DNA from: an uncultured Oscillospiraceae bacterium
GTDB lineage: Bacteria > Bacillota > Clostridia > Oscillospirales > Acutalibacteraceae
DNA length: 24,439 nt
Assembly: GCA_900543555.1 (NCBI GenBank)
Contig: UQRL01000037.1
Coordinates: forward strand, 1-24,439
Direction: 5' to 3'
Below, piece by piece: positions 15,840 to 21,489 of the stretch. The stretch's first letter is position 1, and each line of letters opens with the position of its first letter. A program made the position numbers and the translations under genes. The notes under the pieces were generated by a model. It was not told where the DNA came from. It saw only the letters and a program-made list of their open reading frames with translations, and ran no database searches.

Positions 15840-16334
15840 TTATTCGTCAAGCCCTTCATCCACCGAATGGATGGAGGAGCACTCTTTCTTCTCCACGGTC
15901 ACGCTGGTCTCCTCATCCAGCTGGATTTCCAGCTGGCCGCCCTCCTCTGCCCGCAGCAGAATGCCGCACAGCTCACGCTGGCCGTTTTCCAGGGGGCGGA
16001 TGAGCCGGGCCCGCACCGGACGGCCCACATAGGCCGCAAAATGCTCTGGCCGGGTGAGCCTGCGCTCCAGCCCGGGGGAAGAGACCTCCAGCAGGTACTC
16101 CTGGGGGATGGGGTCCTCCCGGTCCAGCACGGGGCTCAGGGCGTGGGTCATGTCCACGCAGTCGTCGATGGAAACGCCGCCCTCCTTGTCGATAAATACC
16201 CGCAGGAACCAGTCGGCCCCCTCCTTGACGAACTGCACGTCCCACAGGGACAGCCCCAGCTCTTGGGCCAGGGGCCCGCACATCTCCCAGACGCGCTGGG
16301 ACACATTTCCTTTTTTCTTGGGCGCGGAACGCAT
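15840..16334 (-). CDS. rimP: Ribosome maturation factor RimP
   Basis: Needed for assembly of the 30S 3' domain. The 164 residues show the N-terminal domain (VWEMCGPLAQELGLSLWDVQFVKEG, LRVFIDKEGGVSIDDCVDMTHALSPVLD) and the motif YLLEVSSPGLERRLTRPEHFAAYVG that marks the family. An Sm-like C-terminal domain follows. ATG 16334 is chosen because it follows AAAGGACGGGAG; the frame extends to 16415, but that part covers the leader hairpins. It is the first gene of the rimP-nusA-rnpM-ylxQ-infB operon, with a clear promoter ~110-140 bases upstream. Confidence 0.95.
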   Translation of the reverse strand: MRSAPKKKGNVSQRVWEMCGPLAQELGLSLWDVQFVKEGADWFLRVFIDKEGGVSIDDCVDMTHALSPVLDREDPIPQEYLLEVSSPGLERRLTRPEHFAAYVGRPVRARLIRPLENGQRELCGILLRAEEGGQLEIQLDEETSVTVEKKECSSIHSVDEGLDE

Positions 16335-16387
16335 GCTTCTCCCGTCCTTTCCCGGCCCTGGGGCCGCTTTTTCTGCTTTTGCTTTAT

Positions 16388-16420
16388 AAGCAAACAAAAG
16401 AGCGGGTCGCCCCACTCTTT
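16388..16420 (-). promoter_or_regulatory. Terminator-like hairpin (possible attenuator) in the rimP operon leader
   Basis: On the minus strand AAAGAGTGGG (16420-16411) pairs over 10 bp (one G-U) with CCCGCTCTTT (16406-16397). The loop GCGA is of the stable GNRA type. TGTTTGC follows the stem, giving a T-rich but imperfect tract. It lies between the promoter and rimP, so it could terminate a fraction of transcripts. A second hairpin, TTGCTT-ATA-AAGCAA (16393-16379), overlaps its T tract, and a third, GGCCC-CA-GGGCC (16365-16354), precedes the ribosome site. Confidence 0.5.
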
Positions 16421-16444
16421 CATCATCCTACCTATACCTTAGTG

Positions 16445-16473
16445 ATTATACCACCCCATGCCAGGAAAATCAA
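16445..16473 (-). promoter_or_regulatory. Sigma-A promoter of the rimP-nusA-infB operon
   Basis: The minus strand carries TTGATT (16473-16468) and a perfect TATAAT (16450-16445) with a 17-base spacer. The TGG just before the -10 box gives an extended -10. This is one of the best promoter matches in the window. The predicted start near 16438 gives a ~100-base leader with hairpins. Confidence 0.8.
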
Positions 16474-16512
16474 GGCTTTTTCTGCGTTTTCTCCTCGCGC
16501 GGCCCCCGGGAT

Positions 16513-17052
16513 TCACACCTCCAGCTGCCGGGAGAGGAACATGGCGGCGGCCCGGGCGCTTTCCAGGGCCTCTGCGCTGGCCCGGGCGGGGGACTTCTCT
16601 CCCTTCAGCAGCATCACGGCGCCCATGGGGTCCCCGTTGGAAACCACCGGGTACACCGCCACCGCGGCGGCCGCCAGCCCCTGGGCCGCCAGCACGGTGT
16701 TCTCCCCGCCGGCGGCAAAGTGCCGCTTGCCCTGGACCAGCTCCTCCAGCTGGGGAGACAGGGGTTTGTGGAGCAGCTCCTTCTTGGCGGGGCCCGCCAC
16801 GGCAATGACCTGTTCCACGTCGCAGATGGCGGCCCCCAGCCCGGAAAGGGACACCAGGGCCCCGGCATAGGCCTGGGCCAGAGCCGCCATCTCCCCCACG
16901 GGGGAATACTTTTTCAAGATGACCTCCCCGGAGACATCGGTGAAGATCTCCATGGGCATGCCCTCCCGGATTTTCAGCGTGCGGCGGATCTCCTTGGGGA
17001 TGACCACCCGCCCAAGGTCGTCAATCCTCCGCACGATTCCTGTTGCTTTCAT
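16513..17052 (-). CDS. spoVT: Stage V sporulation protein T, AbrB-family transcriptional regulator
   Basis: A forespore regulator that adjusts sigma-G-dependent genes in Bacillus. The 179 residues match the usual ~178. The N-terminal AbrB swapped-hairpin DNA-binding domain (1-50, GIVRRIDDLGRVVIPKEIRRTL and EVILKKYSPVGE) is nearly identical to the B. subtilis protein as I remember it. A GAF-like C-terminal domain follows (ICDVEQVIAVAGPAKKELL, VVSNGDPMGAVMLL). ATG 17052 is preceded by GGGAGG with a 6-base spacer. It stands alone between two other transcription units and no terminator is obvious after it. Its presence supports an endospore-forming lineage. Confidence 0.96.
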   Translation of the reverse strand: MKATGIVRRIDDLGRVVIPKEIRRTLKIREGMPMEIFTDVSGEVILKKYSPVGEMAALAQAYAGALVSLSGLGAAICDVEQVIAVAGPAKKELLHKPLSPQLEELVQGKRHFAAGGENTVLAAQGLAAAAVAVYPVVSNGDPMGAVMLLKGEKSPARASAEALESARAAAMFLSRQLEV

Positions 17053-17118
17053 ACCATTCCTCCCAAAATTCTGCCGGGGCAAGGGGCCGCGGCCTCCGTC
17101 CCGCTTAGTTTCGTGAGT

Positions 17119-17148
17119 TAGTATTTGCCAGCTCTGGCCCCATTATCC
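17119..17148 (-). promoter_or_regulatory. Sigma-G-like promoter candidate for spoVT
   Basis: On the minus strand GGATA (17148-17144) and AATACTA (17125-17119) are separated by 18 bases. The sigma-G consensus is roughly GHATR with CATNHTA at that spacing, so each box has one mismatch. spoVT is sigma-G-dependent in B. subtilis, and the site lies ~67 bases before the start codon. No good sigma-A promoter was seen in this gap. Confidence 0.35.
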
Positions 17149-17165
17149 ACCCTTTTCGGCAGCGG

Positions 17166-17202
17166 AAAAACGCCCGGAAGGCCAGCTTCCAGGCGTTTTT
17201 TA
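17166..17202. terminator. Bidirectional intrinsic terminator after the SDR/ManD pseudogene
   Basis: AACGCCCGGAAG (17169-17180) pairs with CTTCCAGGCGTT (17186-17197), 11 of 12 positions, around the loop GCCAG. T runs lie on both sides: TTTTTT on the plus strand and CGTTTTTCC on the minus strand. In its context it ends transcripts of the pseudogene on the minus strand and shields spoVT from them. Confidence 0.8.
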
Positions 17203-17246
17203 TTAGAATGTTTTAGAATGGCGCAAAATTTTCCATCCCCCATCCC

Positions 17247-18217
17247 TCAGGGCCGCACGGCGGTGCCGTCGGTGGTGGGGGCCAGCAGCCAGCCCGGCTC
17301 TCGGTAGGAGCAGGGGTACTTGGCCGCCTTTTCCTCGCCCAGGTCGATGCCGAAACCGGGGCGGTCGTTGGCGTAAAGATAGCCGTTTTTCACCTGGGGG
17401 CAGCCGGGGAACACCTCTTCCTCCTCAAGGGAGAAGCCGGAGAACTCCTGGATGCCGAAGTTGGGCACCGCCAGATCCAGATGAAGCTGGGCCATCATCC
17501 CCACGGGGGACAGGTCCCCGGGGCCGTGCCAGGCCGTGCGCACGCCGAAGGCCTCGCACAGGGCGGCCAGCTTCCGGGCGGGGGTCAGGCCGCCGATCTG
17601 GCTGATATGCACCCGAATGTAGTCGATCAGCCGCCGGGAGACCAGCTCCTTCCACTCCAGGGGGTTGTTGAACAGCTCCCCCATGGCCAGGGGCACCGCC
17701 ACCTGGCTGCGGAACTGCTGGAACCACTCCACCTGCTCCGGGGGCAGGGCAATGGACTGGATGGCCCGGTTGAGCCCAGCCTTCAGCCCGCCGTAGAGGA
17801 AGTCCCCGGCGTAGGCCCGCTCCCCCCGGGAGGAGGTGATATTCACCAGGCTCCCCCGCACCTTGTGCCGCACCATGTACCGGGCCGCGGCCTGCATCAT
17901 CAGGATGTAGTTTTTAAAATCCAGGTTGAACAGCAGGTCAAAGACCTCCGGCGTCATGTCCAGCAGGTTTTCAAACCGTGTGACCCCCGCGTTGTTCACC
18001 AGCAGGTCCAGGCCGCCCAGGGCTTCCACGCTCTTTTCCAGCAGCTCCACCCCGGCGCCGGGCCGCTCTAAAGACGCCTGGAAAAAGAAGCATTTTCCCC
18101 CGTATACAGCCGGTCCTCCCAGGGCAGCACATAGGAGGGGTTTTCCAGGCCGCAGAAACGGCCCGCCTCCTCTTTGGAGCCCGTGTAGGCCCCCGTGTAC
18201 AGTTCATACTCCTTCAT
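17247..18217 (-). pseudogene. Hybrid pseudogene: frameshifted SDR oxidoreductase fused in frame to the 3' part of a ManD/RspA-type mannonate dehydratase
   Basis: Reading starts at ATG 18217 after GGGAGGAG with an SDR-like N terminus (ELYTGAYTGSKEEAGRF, a degenerate glycine-rich loop). It stops at TAG 18070-18068. The SDR sequence resumes in another frame as FFFQASLERPG, then GGLDLLVNNAGV and SSRG...YGGLK with the catalytic Tyr and Lys. One lost base near 18089-18093 explains the shift. At ~17745-17750, after RAIQSIAL, the sequence switches in frame to enolase-superfamily sequence: PPEQVEWFQQFR, VAVPLAMGELFNN, DYIRVHISQIGG, HGPGDLSPVGM, PNFGIQEF and PGFGIDLGEEKAAKYP, the C-terminal third of ManD/RspA. 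The SDR C terminus and the ManD N-terminal two thirds are missing. The likely ancestors are neighbouring genes for mannonate dehydratase and a mannonate-type SDR. A shorter protein could start inside the second frame, but neither enzyme is complete. Confidence 0.85.
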
Positions 18218-18242
18218 ATCGGTCTCTCCTCCCATCTAGCAG

Positions 18243-18287
18243 CAGAAGCCCGCCCACGCACCCAGGGCAGCTGTGGACCGGCTTCTG
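18243..18287 (-). other. Leader hairpin upstream of the SDR/ManD pseudogene
   Basis: CAGAAGCC (18287-18280 on the minus strand) pairs over 8 bp with GGCTTCTG (18250-18243), and an inner CCAC/GTGG pairing can extend it. It lies between the promoter at 18299 and the start codon. With no T tract after it, it is not a terminator. It may be a relic of regulation of the former gene. Confidence 0.4.
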
Positions 18288-18298
18288 TCATCGCAGTG

Positions 18299-18304
18299 AT
18301 TATA
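18299..18304 (-). promoter_or_regulatory. Extended -10 promoter for the SDR/ManD pseudogene
   Basis: The minus strand has TGGTATAAT, a perfect -10 box with the TGN extension, in the context GGTATAATCAC, which is identical to the rimP promoter over 12 bases. The expected -35 region has only CTTTCC, a poor match, so the extended -10 would have to carry recognition. Confidence 0.6.
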
Positions 18305-18383
18305 CCATATCCTTTGGGAAAGGAAAGGAGATTTTACTAAAAAACCAGGACTATTTTCCGGTTTTTCAAGTTCTTTCACAAGA

Positions 18384-18408
18384 AGAAAAAGCGGCCCGAA
18401 GGCCGCCC
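18384..18408 (-). terminator. Intrinsic terminator after the metallo-beta-lactamase gene
   Basis: On the minus strand GCGGCC (18406-18401) pairs with GGCCGC (18396-18391) around the loop TTCG, followed by TTTTTCTTCTT. It begins ~16 bases after the stop at 18424. A short, GC-rich stem with a UUCG loop and a T tract makes this a classic terminator. Confidence 0.85.
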
Positions 18409-18423
18409 TTTTCCCTTGCTTAT

Positions 18424-19827
18424 TTAGATGTACCGGAAATTGATGCCCGCACAGCCCAGCTCGCAGTGGGCTTCGGGATAGTTCTTCTCCGGCCTGCAGG
18501 GGATTTCCCCCGCCAGCAGGCCGTCGCACAGGGCCATCATGTCCGTGATGACCCGCTCCCGGATGGGGTTGAAGTACAGGGAAGCCCCCGCCAGGTAGTC
18601 CTGCTGGTGGCGGCCGTCGCCGCCGTTTTCCTGAATGCCGTGGCCCCCCAGCCAGGCGTAGTCCCGGGCCTGGGGCAGATGGGGGGCGAAGCGCTCCAGC
18701 GCCTGGCGGTACTGGGCCACCAGCTCCAGGGCCTGTTGTTCCGGCGTGATCAGCAGCACGATGTATCCGGAGCCGATGGCGTCCCCGGTGAACAGGCACT
18801 TGTGGAAGGGGTCCGCAAACACCACCGAGTGGGGCGTGTGCCCGGGCAGCTCCCACACCTCCACCTGGACGCCGCCTCCCAGGTCGATAACCGAGCCTTC
18901 CTCTATGGGCATCAGCTCCGGCAGGGATGCTCCCGGGTGGCTCAGGGCGCTGGGATAGCTCTCTGGATGTTCCTCCAGGGGCGCGATGTCCTCCTTGTGC
19001 AGGTACACCCGGGAGAACTTGTCGATCCAGTGCATGTGGTCCAGGTGGGGATGGGTCACCGCCACCTCCACCGGCAGGTCCGTCAGCTGGGACACCAGCC
19101 CCGCCAGGTCCCCTTCTCCCATGCCCGTGTCGATGAGCAGCGCCTTCTCCCGGCCCTCCACCAGGTAGCAGCTGGCGGTGAACCAGTCGTCAATGCGCCA
19201 CACTCCGGGCTTCAGCCACATCACCTGGAACTGAGTCCTCCGGTCCTGGGACAGCAGCCACTCCACAGCCCCGTCCTCCAGGGCCCCTTGCCAGGGGTCC
19301 CCCTGGGCCGGGCTGCGCTCCTCCACCTGGGAGCCTCCCGCGGCCCGCAGGCCCATGGCCAGCCGCTCCACGTCCACCGCGGCCCGGCCGTCCCGCAGCA
19401 CCAGGGGCTCGCCCTTCACCGGATAGGCCCGCAGGGGCACATCTTTCAGGGCGCGGGCCTCATAGGGGTCACCGTGCCCTCCGATGGCGCACACCCCGGC
19501 GAACCACTGGGGAAAGCGGCTCCCCAGCCGCCACACCCAGTCCGCCGCCGCGGGGGTCCCCAGCAAGGCCACACGGCACTCGTCCACGTCCTCCCGCTGG
19601 CGCAGGGACCAGAGCAGGTCCGCCAAGGCCCCCTCCTGGGCGCCCTCCACAGGCACAGCAGCCACCGCCGCCCCCTGTGCCCGGGCCGCCAGCTGGGCCA
19701 AGGCCCGCTTCCCTTCCTCCTGCCCGCCGGACAGGCACACCACCAGGGGGCAGGGCCCCTCCTCAGCGGCTTTTTCCCAAAGGCAAGCCAGCGTTCCGGC
19801 TGGGCCGGTGCAGATCATTTCTTCCAT
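18424..19827 (-). CDS. Two-domain protein: degenerate alpha/beta-hydrolase-like N terminus plus metallo-beta-lactamase-fold hydrolase
   Basis: 467 residues. The C-terminal half is a complete metallo-beta-lactamase domain: H259-x-H261-x-D263-H264 in VTHPHLDHMHW, His330 in ELPGHTPHSV, Asp349 in FTGDAIGSG and His396 in GGHG. All dinuclear metal ligands are therefore present; the substrate is unknown. The N-terminal ~195 residues resemble esterases of the prolyl-oligopeptidase/feruloyl-esterase type: LVVCLSGG, RFPQWFAGVCAIGGHGDP, ALKDVPLRAYPVKGEP and DPWQGALEDGAVEWLLSQ. At the nucleophile elbow, however, one reads LLGTPAAAD instead of GxSxG, and no obvious Asp/His partners remain. So this domain is probably non-catalytic. 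ATG 19827 follows AAAGGAG with an 8-base spacer. It is 64 bases downstream of the antiporter gene and probably cotranscribed with it. Confidence 0.85.
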   Translation of the reverse strand: MEEMICTGPAGTLACLWEKAAEEGPCPLVVCLSGGQEEGKRALAQLAARAQGAAVAAVPVEGAQEGALADLLWSLRQREDVDECRVALLGTPAAADWVWRLGSRFPQWFAGVCAIGGHGDPYEARALKDVPLRAYPVKGEPLVLRDGRAAVDVERLAMGLRAAGGSQVEERSPAQGDPWQGALEDGAVEWLLSQDRRTQFQVMWLKPGVWRIDDWFTASCYLVEGREKALLIDTGMGEGDLAGLVSQLTDLPVEVAVTHPHLDHMHWIDKFSRVYLHKEDIAPLEEHPESYPSALSHPGASLPELMPIEEGSVIDLGGGVQVEVWELPGHTPHSVVFADPFHKCLFTGDAIGSGYIVLLITPEQQALELVAQYRQALERFAPHLPQARDYAWLGGHGIQENGGDGRHQQDYLAGASLYFNPIRERVITDMMALCDGLLAGEIPCRPEKNYPEAHCELGCAGINFRYI

Positions 19828-19891
19828 GATGTTCTCTCCTTTCCCGTGTGTTTTCTATAGGCTCCCCAGCAGCAGAAGCCATGCTCAACGC

Positions 19892-21181
19892 TTATTTTTT
19901 CCTTTTCTGCGCCGACAGGACCTGCTCGGCCTGCTCGTCGGTCATCCCGCCCAGCTTGTCCGCCATGCTGTAGCGCTCCACCAAAGGGGTGGAGGGACCG
20001 GCCTCCGGCGTGCCCCGCTTGCCCTTAAAGGCCAGCTTCAGGGCGATGGGGGTGAACACTGCGCAGCACACCACCATGATGATCACCGGCCCAAAGTAGG
20101 ACTCGGGCATCAGCCCCATGGAGGCGCCCCGGTTGGCCACAATCAGGGCCACCTCGCCCCGGCAGGCCATGCCCAGGCCCACCTGGACGCTTTCCCGCCA
20201 GGTGAAGCCGCAGGCCTTGGCCCCCAGGCCGCACCCCACCAGCTTGGAGAGGATGGCCACCAGCACCAGCAGCACCGCAAACACAAGGATCTGCCAATCC
20301 ATGGCGGGAAGCTCCACTTTCAAGCCAATGCTGGCAAAGAAGACGGGGGCCAGCAGCAAATAGGAGAGGGGCTGGAACTTGGACTCGATATACGCGCCCC
20401 GGGGGGTGTTGGCCACAATAACGCCGGCGGCAAAGGCGCCGATGATGTCCGCCACGCCGAAGACCTCCTCGGCCACAAAGGCCATGACAAGGCACAGCAC
20501 AAAGGCCAGCAGGGGAAACCGGTGCAGGTTTTTCTGGAACCGGTTCTCATACCAGGTAAAGAGCTTGACCCCCACAAAGGCCATCACCGCCACGAACACA
20601 AAGAACAGCAGGATCTTCACCAGCACCAGGCCCACGTTCACCGTGTCCCCGGCCAGGCTGGTGACAATGGTCAGCACAATGAGCCCCAGCACGTCGTCGA
20701 TGAGGGCGGCGGCCAGGATGTTGTTGCCCACCTTGGTGTTCAGCTTGCCGATCTCTTTCAGGGTTTCCACTGTGATGGAAACCGAGGTGGCCGTCAAGAT
20801 GGTGCCAATGAACACATGCTGCAGAATCAGGCTGGGGTCGCTCTCTCCGGGGGCGAAGAGGAACCCCAGCAAGGTGCCCATGCCCAGGGGCACCAGCACG
20901 CCCACCAAGGCCACCAGAAAGCCGGACTTGCCCGCCTGCTTCAGCTCCTTGATATCCGTGGACATGCCTGCCCCAAACATGATGACGATAACGCCGATCT
21001 CCGACAGGCTGTTTAAAAACTCCGTGGGCTGGATGATGTTCAGCACCGCCGGGCCGAAGATCAGCCCCGCCAGCAGGGCGCCCACCACCTGGGGCAGCTG
21101 CAGCTTTTGGGTGATCAGCCCCAGCACCTTGGTGCTCAAAAGGATGAGCGCCACGTCCAACAAAAACTTGTACGATTCCAT
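19892..21181 (-). CDS. CPA2-family monovalent cation/proton antiporter (KefB/NapA type)
   Basis: An integral membrane exchanger of Na+ or K+ for H+. The 429 residues are dominated by ~12 hydrophobic segments. The family segments QLPQVVGALLAGLIFGP, IVIMFGAGMSTD, TATSVSITVETLKEIGKL, APVFFASIGLKVEL and ACRGEVALIVANRG (Arg341, Glu343) are visible. The ion-binding pair Asp162-Asp163 in AALIDDVLGL is the form linked to electrogenic members such as NapA. There is no C-terminal TrkA-N domain, only a ~40-residue hydrophilic tail ending in KRKK. ATG 21181 follows GAGAGGGGA. The frame is open further up to 21340, but that region holds the promoter. Specificity for Na+ or K+ cannot be told from sequence. 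Confidence 0.92.
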   Translation of the reverse strand: MESYKFLLDVALILLSTKVLGLITQKLQLPQVVGALLAGLIFGPAVLNIIQPTEFLNSLSEIGVIVIMFGAGMSTDIKELKQAGKSGFLVALVGVLVPLGMGTLLGFLFAPGESDPSLILQHVFIGTILTATSVSITVETLKEIGKLNTKVGNNILAAALIDDVLGLIVLTIVTSLAGDTVNVGLVLVKILLFFVFVAVMAFVGVKLFTWYENRFQKNLHRFPLLAFVLCLVMAFVAEEVFGVADIIGAFAAGVIVANTPRGAYIESKFQPLSYLLLAPVFFASIGLKVELPAMDWQILVFAVLLVLVAILSKLVGCGLGAKACGFTWRESVQVGLGMACRGEVALIVANRGASMGLMPESYFGPVIIMVVCCAVFTPIALKLAFKGKRGTPEAGPSTPLVERYSMADKLGGMTDEQAEQVLSAQKRKK

Positions 21182-21223
21182 GTTCAGTTCCCCTCTCTGC
21201 CGGTTCCCGCCGGCCCTTCTTTT

Positions 21224-21251
21224 ATTATACCAACCCTCCCGGTGATTGCAA
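21224..21251 (-). promoter_or_regulatory. Sigma-A promoter for the antiporter gene
   Basis: The minus strand shows TTGCAA (21251-21246) and a perfect TATAAT (21229-21224) with a 16-base spacer. TGG before the -10 box gives an extended -10. The predicted start is ~35 bases before ATG 21181. Confidence 0.75.
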
Positions 21252-21386
21252 GAGGAAAGAGCTCTCCCCCAGCCCTCTGCAGATTCCTCCGCCCTCCCTT
21301 CCCCTACAAGCGCCCTGCCGGGGCAGCAGTTCAACCCCATTTCTTTTCCTCTTCTCCCCCTTTTTCCCCTCTTTTTCAGCCTTTTC
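21252..21386. other. Pyrimidine-rich non-coding stretch upstream of the surface protein gene
   Basis: Part of the 308-base gap (21182-21489) between the divergent antiporter and surface protein genes. From about 21337 to 21386 the plus strand is almost pure C and T. A small CTGCC/GGCAG hairpin occurs near 21315. No protein-coding frame is convincing. Confidence 0.4.
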
Positions 21387-21410
21387 CTGGCCTTTCCGGG
21401 CCAGTTTTTT
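21387..21410 (+). terminator. Intrinsic terminator on the plus strand, 80 bases before the surface protein gene
   Basis: CTGGCC (21387-21392) pairs perfectly with GGCCAG (21399-21404) around the loop TTTCCG and is followed by six T (21405-21410). No plus-strand gene precedes it within 20 kb. It therefore either insulates the surface protein promoter, ends an unseen small RNA, or acts as an attenuator if transcription starts further upstream. Confidence 0.65.
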
Positions 21411-21432
21411 GCAAATGACAGTTTATAGATAA
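21406..21432 (+). promoter_or_regulatory. Weak promoter candidate for the surface protein gene
   Basis: An AT-rich stretch with TATAGATAA (21424-21432) could hold the -10 box, right after the T tract of the terminator. No -35 box at good spacing is visible, so the assignment is tentative. Confidence 0.25.
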
Positions 21433-21438
21433 CTTCAA

Positions 21439-21462
21439 CTCGCGGGGAAAAAGCCCTGCGAG
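21439..21462 (+). other. Stable hairpin in the 5' leader of the surface protein gene
   Basis: CTCGCGGGG (21439-21447) pairs with CCCTGCGAG (21454-21462), 9 bp with one G-U, around the loop AAAAAG. No T tract follows. Hairpins near the 5' end often lengthen the life of abundant mRNAs such as those for S-layer proteins; that role is inferred here. Confidence 0.5.
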
Positions 21463-21489
21463 AATCTAAAATTTAAGAGGGTTGAAATT

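Noticed and set aside
18238..19880. A 13-base direct repeat AGCAGCAGAAGCC at 18238 and 19868, flanking the metallo-beta-lactamase gene
   Set aside because: Repeats of this length are expected by chance a few times in a window this size, and no transposase or target-site pattern accompanies it.
21252..21410. A small RNA gene ending at the plus-strand terminator
   Set aside because: No convincing plus-strand promoter or folded core was seen, so it is kept only as one explanation of the orphan terminator.
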